From: Magnetococcales bacterium HCHbin5
GTDB lineage: Bacteria > Pseudomonadota > Magnetococcia > Magnetococcales > Magnetaquicoccaceae
NCBI GenBank assembly: GCA_002753505.1
Contig: PEAG01000021.1
Coordinates: 1 to 48,045, forward strand
Length of the DNA stretch: 48,045 nt
Direction: 5' to 3'
In this document: one piece after another, positions 36,124-43,398 of the stretch
How positions within the stretch are numbered: the stretch's first letter is position 1
How the letters are laid out: each line of letters begins with the position of its first letter
Position numbers and translations under genes: made by a program
Notes under the pieces: generated by a model
Seen by the model: the letters and a program-made list of their open reading frames with translations, nothing else
Database searches by the model: none
Told to the model about the DNA's origin: nothing

Positions 36124-36987
36124 ATGAAAAAAATACAGTGGCTGATTGATGTAGATCAGAGTTCTTTTGACCGGGATGTGCTGGAGCGTTCCAGTGATAT
36201 ACCTGTTCTGGTGGATTTCTGGGCACCCTGGTGTGCCCCTTGTCGCCTGCTGGGGCCCGTGTTGGAAAAGTTGCTCCGGGAGATGGAGGGGCGGTTTGTG
36301 TTGGCGAAGATTGATTCGGACAAAAACCCGGAGCTTTCGCGGGAGTATGGCGTTCGCACCATTCCCTCTGTCAAGCTTTTTGTGGATGGAGAGGTGGAGG
36401 ACGAGTTTTCCGGTGCGTTGTCGGAGAGTGCGGTGCGGCAATTTTTGGACCGGGCCATCCCCTCCCCGTTGGATCGCTTGGCGCAGCAGGCCGGTATTTT
36501 GGCGGACCAGGGAGCCTGGGCCAAGGCAGAGGAAATTTTTGCTCAGGTGCTGGAGCAAAATCCGACCCATGTATTGAGTCTGCTCGGCATGATTCGGGTG
36601 TTGCTCAACTCCAATCGGGCGGCGGATGCCCATCCTTTTTTTGCCCGGTTGCCGGTCGAAACAGCTGAGAGTACTGAGGGTAAGCTGTTGCGGGCCCGCA
36701 TAGCGTTTTCTGGTGGACCGGCGCGGGAAAATCTGGAGGAGCTGCAGGAAAAGGTGGTGATTGCACCGGCCAACCTGGCGGCGCGCATGGCGTTGGGGCA
36801 CAGTTTGATCCGAAGTGAGCGGCATGCGGAGGGGATGGATCAGTTTCTGGAGGTGGTACGTCGGGACCGGAATTTCCAGGACGGTGCGGCGCGCAAGGCG
36901 TTGTTGCAAGTTTTTGATCTGCTGGGTCCGAGCCATGGGTTGGTGGCGGAGTATCGGCCCAAGCTGTCAGCCATTTTGTTTGCATGA
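36124..36987 (+). CDS. Thioredoxin-domain protein with TPR-like C-terminus (CnoX/YbbN type)
   Basis: 287 aa. N-terminal thioredoxin fold: VLVDFWAPWCAPCRLLGPVLEKL with a WCAPC active site (both Cys kept) and the cis-Pro in TIPSVKLF. From about residue 115 on, helical TPR-like repeats follow (DRLAQQAGILADQGAWAKAEEIFAQVLEQNPTHVLSLLGMIRVLL), as in CnoX, a chaperone-linked holdase-reductase. No signal peptide, so cytoplasmic. A GGGGG tract 7 nt before the ATG serves as ribosome site. It is followed by a perfect hairpin, then a phage-type gene. Confidence 0.88.
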   Translation: MKKIQWLIDVDQSSFDRDVLERSSDIPVLVDFWAPWCAPCRLLGPVLEKLLREMEGRFVLAKIDSDKNPELSREYGVRTIPSVKLFVDGEVEDEFSGALSESAVRQFLDRAIPSPLDRLAQQAGILADQGAWAKAEEIFAQVLEQNPTHVLSLLGMIRVLLNSNRAADAHPFFARLPVETAESTEGKLLRARIAFSGGPARENLEELQEKVVIAPANLAARMALGHSLIRSERHAEGMDQFLEVVRRDRNFQDGAARKALLQVFDLLGPSHGLVAEYRPKLSAILFA

Positions 36988-37021
36988 CGGTAACCATACC
37001 TGTGTTTTTCTGATCTTTCCA

Positions 37022-37074
37022 AACGATTGCAGGGGTCTGGGGACCGCCACGGTCCCCAGACCCCTGCAATCGTT
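37022..37074. repeat. Minimal foldback unit: perfect 25-bp hairpin
   Basis: The two halves, AACGATTGCAGGGGTCTGGG continuing to GACCG and its exact complement, surround a 3-nt loop (cca). The ends are the border sequence of the larger repeat elements, so this looks like a foldback element reduced to its outermost palindrome. It sits between the thioredoxin and portal genes. Confidence 0.9.
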
Positions 37075-37226
37075 GAAAAGAAAAAAAAATGACGCGACAA
37101 GAAAAATAAGCTTGTCGTCGCCCATACCAGAATGAAGTCGTTCACCTTACCCATGCGGCTCTTCCTTCCGTAGACTTCCTGCCGAGACGCACAAGAAGTT
37201 TTCCCCCTGCTTGAAGGAGCCCGTCC

Positions 37227-38411
37227 ATGCCAGCCCCCAACGCACCCGGCACACCCCTGTTCCGCGAAGTGGCCTCCACAGATGATGGTCGCGACATTAC
37301 GAGAGAATATTGGTCCTCCATGGAGTTGCGCACCCCGCAGGACAGCGTCTTGCAGGACAAAGGTGGCGATTACACGGTATATGAAGAGGTATTGCGCGAT
37401 GATCAAGTGGCCTCGACGCTGCAACAACGGCGATTGGCAGTCACTTCAGCCGAATGGGGGGTGCGACCGGGTGGCAATGACCGCCAAAGCCTGAAAGCAG
37501 CAGACCATCTGCGACACACCCTGGAGAGCATCGGCTGGGACAGCATCACCGAAAAAATGTTGTATGGGGTGTTTTTTGGCTACGCCGTGGCCGAATGCCT
37601 GTGGGACCGGGCAGGTTCGGAGGTTGTCTTGAGTGGAATCAAGGTGCGCAAACAGAGACGCTTTGCCTTTGACGAAGAGGGCCAGCTGCGGTTGCTGCTG
37701 CGGGACAATCCCAAAGGGGAACCGTTGCCAGCACGCAAATTCTGGCACTTTTGTAGCGGTGCAGACAATGACGATGAGCCCTACGGGTTGGGGTTGGCCC
37801 ACTGGCTCTATTGGCCGGTCTATTTCAAGCGGAACGGCATCAAACTGTGGCTGATTTTTATGGATAAATTTGGCATGCCCACCGCCAAGGGGATCTATCC
37901 GGTCAATGCGTCGGAGGAAGAAAAACGCCGTCTGTTGTCAGCACTGCGGGCCATTCAGACCGACTCAGGCATTATCATCCCGGAAGGGATGCAGATTGAA
38001 CTGATCGAGGCCTCCCGGGGTGGACAGGTTCACTATGAAGAGTTTATCGATCGGATGAATGCGGCCATCTCCAAAGTGGTGCTGTCGCAAACGTTGACGA
38101 CAGATGCGGCGGGAGGGCGATACAAATCTGAGGTGCAAAAATCGGTGCGCAACGAGGTGGTACGGGCCGATGCGGATCTGGTTTGTGACAGTTTCAACCG
38201 CACGGTGGCACGCTGGTTGACCGAATGGAACCATCCCGGCGCGCAACCGCCCCATGTCTGGCGACTGGTGCGGGAAGAGAGCGATCTGTTGCCACGGGCG
38301 GAACGGGACAAAGTGCTGTTTTCCATGGGGTTCAAACCCACTCTGGCCTACGTGCAGGAGACATATGGCGGCCATTGGACGGAGGTTGCAACGGATTTGC
38401 CGAGCCGGTAA
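37227..38411 (+). CDS. Isolated Mu-type phage portal protein (DUF935 / gp29-like)
   Basis: 394 aa. Matches DUF935 portal proteins: DDQVASTLQQRRLAVTSAEW, YGVFFGYAVAECLW, FWHFCSGADNDDEPYGLGLAHWLYWPVYFKRNGIKLWLIFMDKFGMPTAKGIYP, and SQTLTTDAAGGRYKSEVQKSVRNEVVRADADLV. It forms the portal ring in Mu-like virions. Typical members exceed 450-500 aa, so the C-terminal region appears missing. No other phage gene (terminase, capsid, Mor) is within reach; it is flanked by a cnoX-like gene and hemH. It could be a prophage remnant or a captured part. The frame is open and undamaged. Confidence 0.85.
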   Translation: MPAPNAPGTPLFREVASTDDGRDITREYWSSMELRTPQDSVLQDKGGDYTVYEEVLRDDQVASTLQQRRLAVTSAEWGVRPGGNDRQSLKAADHLRHTLESIGWDSITEKMLYGVFFGYAVAECLWDRAGSEVVLSGIKVRKQRRFAFDEEGQLRLLLRDNPKGEPLPARKFWHFCSGADNDDEPYGLGLAHWLYWPVYFKRNGIKLWLIFMDKFGMPTAKGIYPVNASEEEKRRLLSALRAIQTDSGIIIPEGMQIELIEASRGGQVHYEEFIDRMNAAISKVVLSQTLTTDAAGGRYKSEVQKSVRNEVVRADADLVCDSFNRTVARWLTEWNHPGAQPPHVWRLVREESDLLPRAERDKVLFSMGFKPTLAYVQETYGGHWTEVATDLPSR

Positions 38412-38433
38412 AACATGAAATGCGCGTTCAAGC

Positions 38434-38480
38434 AATGGCAGGGGTCCGGGGGGCGTGACGCCCCCCATGCCTCTGCAATG
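38434..38480. repeat. Variant short foldback unit
   Basis: gcaggggtccgg, a GGGGGGCGT-g-ACGCCCCCC hairpin, then catgcctctgcaatg. The core hairpin differs in sequence from the family norm but pairs perfectly. It lies between the convergent portal and hemH genes. Confidence 0.75.
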
Positions 38481-38499
38481 ACTCTACAGTGTTAAACAT

Positions 38500-39489
38500 T
38501 CACAACCAACCACTCAACTCCTGACGGCTGATCTCCGCCAATGCGCTGAGCCAGGGGCCGCTTTCGTTCAGGCAAGGAACAGCGTGAAACTGCTCCCCAC
38601 CAGCCTGCATGAAGCACTCCCGCCCCCGGATGGCAATCTCCTCCAGGGTCTCCAGGCAGTCGCTGACAAATCCGGGACAGGCAACAACGAGCCGCTTTTT
38701 GCCCTGGGCAGGCAACTGCGCCAACCGTTGATCGGTCGCGGGCAACAACCAAGCCTCCCGACCAAAACGGGATTGAAAGGCAACAGACCACCGATCCGGC
38801 GGCAGCTGCAGCGCATCCGCCAACAACCGGGCCGTCTGTCGGCACTGCCTCTCATAGGGATCCCCCTCATCCACATGCCGCTGCGGTAAACCATGAAAGG
38901 AAAACAGCAAACAGTCCACCTGCTCCAGATTGGTGTGGCTGAGAATCTGCGCTTTCCACGCATCAATATAGGCGGAGTGGGCAAAAAATGGCTGCGCAAA
39001 CCGCAAAGTGGGCACCAACCGACGCTGCGCAAAAGCTCCCTGCACCGCATCCAGTACCGAAGCCGTTGTCGCTGCCGAATATTGGGGAAACAATGGAAAA
39101 ATCAACAACCGCTCCACCCCCCCATCCACCAGGGTATGCAGCAGCGTGGCCAGGGAAGGGTTTCCATACCGCATGGCATAATGAACCGCTATCCCCGCCG
39201 ACTGGAGAGCCAACGCTACCGCCCGCTGCTGACTTTGGCTATAATGCAGCAGAGGGGATACACCATCGGCGCGCCAAATATGCTGATACAAAATGGCTGA
39301 ACGTTGCGGTCGAGTGCGGAGGATGAGACCATGCAGCAACGGCAGCCAGATGGCCCGATGCAGATCCACCACCCGACGGTCTGCCAAAAACTCGGCCAGA
39401 TAACGCCGTACCCCAGCCGGGGTCGGGCTGTCGGGCGTCCCCAACTGCACAAACAAAAGAGCTGTCTTGGGAGTAAATACAGCAGACAT
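38500..39489 (-). CDS. hemH: Ferrochelatase HemH
   Basis: Inserts Fe2+ into protoporphyrin IX, the last step of protoheme synthesis. About 329 aa from the ATG at 39489, with AGGA 9 nt upstream. Signatures: ALLFVQLGTPDSPTPAGVRRYLAEFLADRRVVD, IFPLFPQYSAATTASVLDAV, SFHGLPQRHVDEGDPY (catalytic His) and VACPGFVSDCLETLEEI (catalytic Glu region). Upstream open frame is not coding. Its start codon overlaps that of divergent dsrN at CATG. Confidence 0.95.
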   Translation of the reverse strand: MSAVFTPKTALLFVQLGTPDSPTPAGVRRYLAEFLADRRVVDLHRAIWLPLLHGLILRTRPQRSAILYQHIWRADGVSPLLHYSQSQQRAVALALQSAGIAVHYAMRYGNPSLATLLHTLVDGGVERLLIFPLFPQYSAATTASVLDAVQGAFAQRRLVPTLRFAQPFFAHSAYIDAWKAQILSHTNLEQVDCLLFSFHGLPQRHVDEGDPYERQCRQTARLLADALQLPPDRWSVAFQSRFGREAWLLPATDQRLAQLPAQGKKRLVVACPGFVSDCLETLEEIAIRGRECFMQAGGEQFHAVPCLNESGPWLSALAEISRQELSGWL

Positions 39490-40855
39490 GTCTAATTTTC
39501 CTAGAATTTTTGTGGGGGCAACGCGCAAAAGCTCCGGCAAGACCCTGATCTCCATCGGTCTGATCGCCGCTTTTGTGCAACAGGGCCTGAAGGTCCACCC
39601 CTTTAAGAAGGGGCCGGATTATATTGATCCACGCTGGCTGGCCACCGCCGCCGGCCGTGACTGCCATAATCTGGATTTTTTCATGATGGGCCGGGAAAAA
39701 ATTCTAGCCAATTTTTCCTCTTATGCCCAGGGGGCTGATCTCTCCCTGATCGAAGGCAACATGGGGCTGTTCGACGGCCAGGATCTGCAGGGGGCCGACT
39801 GCGGAGCCGCCCTGGCCACCCTGTTGCAAACCCCTACCCTGCTGGTGGTGGATTGCCACGGCATGGCACGCGGCATCGCCCCATTGGTGCTTGGCCATCT
39901 CCACTTTCCCGGCGGAGAGTGGATAGGCGGCATCATTTTGAATAATGTCTCCTCGGCACGACAGGAAAAAAATCTCACCTCCGCACTGCGACACTACAGC
40001 TCCATCCCCGTTCTGGGCGTGCTGCCCAGGGATCGCCAAAGCATGATCGAAGAACGCCACCTGGGACTGGAACCCGCCGGAGAGCAGGAAGGAACCATGG
40101 AACGGATTGCCGAGATCGGTAAGTGGGTCAAGGAACATATCGATTTGGAACAGGTTTTTCAATTGGCCCGCCAGGCCCCCTCCCTCTCTCCACCCCCCAC
40201 TCCGGCCCCAACGGTCCGAATGGTGGCAGCCCGCAAACGGGTCGCCTATGTCACCGATCGGGCCTTCCACTTTTATTACCCGGAAAATTTACAGGCATTG
40301 CGGGATGAAGGGGTGGAACTGGTCCCCGTCTCCCTGCTGTCCGATGAGTCCCTGCCCGACGTGACAGGACTCTACATCGGCGGCGGTTTCCCCGAGATGT
40401 TCATGGACTCCCTGGCAGACAATCAACGCATCATGCGCGACATTCGACAAAAAACAGCCGCTGGTCTCCCCGTCTATGCAGAGTGCGGCGGTCTGATGGT
40501 GCTGGCGGAAAAAATGCATTGGCAGGGCCATACCGCCGCCATGGCGGGCGCACTGCCCATCGAAGTCACCATGGGCAATCGCCCCCAGGGCTACGGCTAT
40601 ATGGAGCTGGAAGGCCAGAAACAGGGCATCTGGCCAGGAGTCGGGCAACGGGTGGCCTGCCACGAATTTCACTACTCGCGGGTAACAAAAATGGGCGAGG
40701 GTATCGATTTTGCCTACCAGGTCAAACGGGGCCATGGCATCGATGGCCAACAGGATGGCCTGCTCCACCACAACATATTGGCCTCCTACGCCCATATTCA
40801 CGCCGATGGAGCCCCCGGATGGGCCCATTTCCTGGCCGGCTTCTGGAAAGGATAG
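39488..40855 (+). CDS. dsrN: DsrN, cobyrinate a,c-diamide synthase-like siroheme amidase
   Basis: 455 aa. The N-terminal ATP-binding synthetase domain has GATRKSSGKTLISIGL (P-loop-like) and KKGPDYIDPRWL; the C-terminal class I glutamine amidotransferase has VYAECGGLMVLAEK (nucleophile Cys) and a late HIHADGAPGW (His). The family includes CobB/CbiA of cobalamin synthesis; next to dsrEFHJOP the role is amidation of siroheme for DsrAB. ATG at 39488 is the choice because relatives begin close to PRIFVGA; a TTG seven codons earlier is possible. A 186-bp gap precedes dsrE, with its own likely promoter. Confidence 0.92.
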   Translation: MSNFPRIFVGATRKSSGKTLISIGLIAAFVQQGLKVHPFKKGPDYIDPRWLATAAGRDCHNLDFFMMGREKILANFSSYAQGADLSLIEGNMGLFDGQDLQGADCGAALATLLQTPTLLVVDCHGMARGIAPLVLGHLHFPGGEWIGGIILNNVSSARQEKNLTSALRHYSSIPVLGVLPRDRQSMIEERHLGLEPAGEQEGTMERIAEIGKWVKEHIDLEQVFQLARQAPSLSPPPTPAPTVRMVAARKRVAYVTDRAFHFYYPENLQALRDEGVELVPVSLLSDESLPDVTGLYIGGGFPEMFMDSLADNQRIMRDIRQKTAAGLPVYAECGGLMVLAEKMHWQGHTAAMAGALPIEVTMGNRPQGYGYMELEGQKQGIWPGVGQRVACHEFHYSRVTKMGEGIDFAYQVKRGHGIDGQQDGLLHHNILASYAHIHADGAPGWAHFLAGFWKG

Positions 40856-40871
40856 CCGGAGCCGTTTTTTT

Positions 40872-40904
40872 ACTTGCCAGAATATCAGCAAGTCATGATA
40901 TACT
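40872..40904 (+). promoter_or_regulatory. Candidate dsrE promoter with overlapping dyad
   Basis: TTGCCA (40874-40879) and TATACT (40899-40904) are good hexamers separated by 19 nt. The -35 lies inside an inverted repeat, ACTTGC...GCAAGT (40872-40893), which could be an operator. It gives a leader of about 130 nt to dsrE. Confidence 0.4.
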
Positions 40905-41041
40905 GCCCGCCGATTTTGAATGTGCCGGACAACGGGCAACAGCGCGCTGTGCCGGTCTCTTTGGTCGCTCTACCCTCCCCTCCCGCACGCAGAAGCGGCC
41001 ACGGGAAGTTGGAGCTTGATGGAGACGGAGGATAGCTACGT

Positions 41042-41398
41042 ATGAAAATAGCGGTCTGCATCTACGAAGGGCCTTACAACCACGAGGCCTCCGATAGTGC
41101 CTACAATTTTATCAAGGCGGCCATCGACAAGGGTCATGAGATCCAGGGTATCTTTTTTTACCACGATGGCGTCTACAACGTGACCAAATTGATGGAACCG
41201 CCACAGGATGACCGCCATATTGCCAACCGCTGGTCTGCCCTGGGTGCAACAGGCATCGATATTGTCGTCTGCATAGCCGCCGCCAAGCGGCGCGGCATCG
41301 TGGACGATGTGTTGGTACCCAATGTACGGATTTCCGGATTGGGGCAATTGACCATGATGACAATCCAGGCCGATCGTATGGTTGTTTTTGGCGACTGA
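41042..41398 (+). CDS. dsrE: DsrE, sulfur-relay subunit
   Basis: 118 aa, DsrE/TusD family. FFYHDGVYNVTKLMEPPQDDRHIANRW and the conserved Cys in VVCIAAAKRRGIVDD (the persulfide-carrying Cys of DsrE), then VRISGLGQLTMMTIQADRMVVFGD, are typical. With DsrF and DsrH it forms the cytoplasmic hexamer that passes sulfane sulfur to DsrC. No dsrC is within the window. Tight spacing (20 nt) to dsrF. Confidence 0.95.
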   Translation: MKIAVCIYEGPYNHEASDSAYNFIKAAIDKGHEIQGIFFYHDGVYNVTKLMEPPQDDRHIANRWSALGATGIDIVVCIAAAKRRGIVDDVLVPNVRISGLGQLTMMTIQADRMVVFGD

Positions 41399-41418
41399 CA
41401 ACAGGGAGCATACTTTAA

Positions 41419-41820
41419 ATGGCGGAAGAAATTAAAAAAATTATGTTCACCGTGCGCAAGCCTCCTCATGGCTCCATCTATGTTTACGAGGGGCTGGAGG
41501 TCAAATTGATCATGGCGGCCTACGATGCGGACATTTCGGTGGTCTTCATGGACGACGGGGTCTATGCCCTCAAACAGGGACAGGATACCAAGGAGTTGGG
41601 TATCAAGGGCTTTGCGGCAACCTATGGCGCATTGATGGATTATGAAATTCAAAAGGTCTATGTCGATCGGCATTCCATGGAGATTCGTGGCATGACCGAG
41701 GACGACCTGCTGATCATTGGCGAGGATGAAGAGACCGAAGAGCCTGTCAAACCCCAGGTGATCGACTCCCAGGCCATTGCAGCCATGATGGCTGAACAAC
41801 ATAATATTCTCAGTTTCTAG
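41419..41820 (+). CDS. dsrF: DsrF, sulfur-relay subunit
   Basis: 133 aa, DsrF/TusC family. KIMFTVRKPPHGSIYVYEGLEVKLIMAAYDADISVVFMDDGVYALKQGQDTKELGIKGF shows the conserved core; an acidic linker (GEDEETEEP) precedes a C-terminal helix (SQAIAAMMAEQHNILSF). It has no Cys, consistent with a structural role in DsrEFH. Between dsrE and dsrH, each gap 20 nt. Confidence 0.95.
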   Translation: MAEEIKKIMFTVRKPPHGSIYVYEGLEVKLIMAAYDADISVVFMDDGVYALKQGQDTKELGIKGFAATYGALMDYEIQKVYVDRHSMEIRGMTEDDLLIIGEDEETEEPVKPQVIDSQAIAAMMAEQHNILSF

Positions 41821-41840
41821 TGCAAAGGAGTTGATTCGCA

Positions 41841-42134
41841 ATGCTCCATACTGTCAATAAATCACCCTTCCAGAACACCACCCTGATGGATGCCGCCCGC
41901 TTTTTTCAGTCCGGTGATGTCTTGCTGCTGTTGGAGGATGGTGTCTTCGCATGCCAGACCGGCACCATACATGCGGCGTTTGTGGAAAATCTGCTGAAAA
42001 ATGTCAAAGTTTACGCCATGCGTGCAGACCTGAAAGCCCGGGCCATCACCCAGTTGATTCCCGGTATCGAGATTACTGATTATTCAGGTTTTGTGGAGCT
42101 GGTGGAAAAAAACAAGGTTCACTCCTGGCTGTAA
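41841..42134 (+). CDS. dsrH: DsrH, sulfur-relay subunit
   Basis: 97 aa, DsrH/TusB family: MLHTVNKSPFQNTTLMDAARFF, VLLLLEDGVFA, VKVYAMRADLKARAI and a C-terminal VHSWL. At the place where some oxidiser DsrH proteins have a Cys (ESCL, from memory) this one reads MDAA; its only Cys is in VFACQTG. DsrE keeps its catalytic Cys, so sulfur transfer should still work. The stop is 2 nt before dsrJ. Confidence 0.95.
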   Translation: MLHTVNKSPFQNTTLMDAARFFQSGDVLLLLEDGVFACQTGTIHAAFVENLLKNVKVYAMRADLKARAITQLIPGIEITDYSGFVELVEKNKVHSWL

Positions 42135-42136
42135 CA

Positions 42137-42553
42137 ATGGCTGTAACAGTGGATCCCCTTGTACCTAGGAGACAGCGTGTGGTGTCGTATCCTTCCCTTT
42201 GTATCCGGTTTTTATTCTTTGTGCTGCCGATGGTGGCCGGGCTGTTGTGGGTAGTGCCTGATGTTGCGCGGGCCGGTGACCACGAACATGGTAACGGGGC
42301 GTCGCACCATCTCCAGTTGGAGTTGCCCAAAGGCAAGGCCTGCGTGCAACCCACCGAGTGGATGCGCCGCAACCATATGGATTTCCTGAAACATAACAGA
42401 GATCTGGCGGTGCGGGAAGGCATTCGGGTCAAGGATGACAGTCTGAAAAATTGTACCACCTGTCACACCAGTCGTGAAAAATTTTGTGATCGGTGCCATG
42501 CCTATGCGGGGATCGAGCCCAACTGTTTTGAGTGCCATCACTATCCTAAATGA
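42137..42553 (+). CDS. dsrJ: DsrJ, triheme c-type cytochrome
   Basis: 138 aa. An N-terminal signal or anchor (FLFFVLPMVAGLLWVVPDVARA) is followed by three heme-c motifs, CTTCH, CDRCH and CFECH. GKACVQPTEWMRRNHMDFLKHNRD carries the Cys, Met and His candidates for distal ligands, including the unusual Cys ligand of DsrJ. It is the periplasmic part of the DsrMKJOP transmembrane complex. Overlaps the ATG of the longest dsrO frame by ATGA. Confidence 0.95.
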   Translation: MAVTVDPLVPRRQRVVSYPSLCIRFLFFVLPMVAGLLWVVPDVARAGDHEHGNGASHHLQLELPKGKACVQPTEWMRRNHMDFLKHNRDLAVREGIRVKDDSLKNCTTCHTSREKFCDRCHAYAGIEPNCFECHHYPK

Positions 42554-42630
42554 TGGCCGGCAAGAGGCATGAATCAAGCTTGCAGCCTGTAGATGGGATA
42601 ATGCAGATAGAGAGACCGGGGATTAAAGCC

Positions 42631-43383
42631 ATGACCATGGCCACACTAGATAGAAGATCGGTTCTTGGATTGGGCGGTGCGGTAGCCGCAGGGGTGGTGC
42701 TTGCCCCCGGCGTGACGTTGCTGGCGGCACCGGCCGAGGAGACGCCTCCGGCGGGGGCGTCGAGCAGTCGCCGCTGGGCCATGTTGATTGACACCAACCA
42801 GTGCGCGGCGGATTGTACGGCTTGTCTGACTGCCTGCCGCCAGGAAAACAATGTACCTCTCTTTGGCGAGCCGGCGCGGGACATCCACTGGATTCGCAAG
42901 GTAGAGATCCGTGACAAGGACCGGCGGCGGCCGTCGGTCTCTGTGCCGGTCTTGTGCAACCATTGTGAAGAGCCTCCCTGTGTGCATGTCTGTCCAACGG
43001 AGGCCTCCTTTGTGCGCAAGGATGGCATTGTGTTGGTGGATGAGCATCGCTGCATTGGTTGTCGCTATTGCATGATTGCCTGTCCCTACAAGGCGCGTTC
43101 CCTGGTCTACCATGAGACCAAGCGTGGACCGGAGAGCAATCCGAACGTACCCATTCGCAGCAAGGGTGTGGTGGAAAAGTGTACTTTTTGTGTGCATCGC
43201 CTGGACAACGGGCAGGGGCCCGCCTGTGTGGAGGCTTGCAGCAAGGAGGGCAAGACGGCCATGTTGTTTGGTGATCTGAATGATCCCAACTCGGAAATTG
43301 CCAAGCGAATTCGTACTGTGGCAACCCAGACCATCCGGCCCGATTTGGGGTTGAAACCCCATGTGCATTATCAGGGATTGTAA
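42631..43383 (+). CDS. dsrO: DsrO, periplasmic iron-sulfur subunit
   Basis: About 250 aa. Tat signal LDRRSVLGLGGAVAAGVVLAPG, then four [4Fe-4S] Cys clusters: CAADCTACLTACRQEN, CNHCEEPPCVHVCPTEA, CIGCRYCMIACPYKA and CTFCVHRL...CVEACSKEG. This is the electron-transfer subunit between DsrJ and the membrane DsrP. The frame is open from 42550, overlapping dsrJ by ATGA; that start would put the twin Arg at residue 34, so the ATG at 42631 (GGGGAT upstream) is preferred. Either is possible. 15 nt before dsrP. Confidence 0.92.
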   Translation: MTMATLDRRSVLGLGGAVAAGVVLAPGVTLLAAPAEETPPAGASSSRRWAMLIDTNQCAADCTACLTACRQENNVPLFGEPARDIHWIRKVEIRDKDRRRPSVSVPVLCNHCEEPPCVHVCPTEASFVRKDGIVLVDEHRCIGCRYCMIACPYKARSLVYHETKRGPESNPNVPIRSKGVVEKCTFCVHRLDNGQGPACVEACSKEGKTAMLFGDLNDPNSEIAKRIRTVATQTIRPDLGLKPHVHYQGL

Positions 43384-43398
43384 AAAGGGGCAAAGAGC

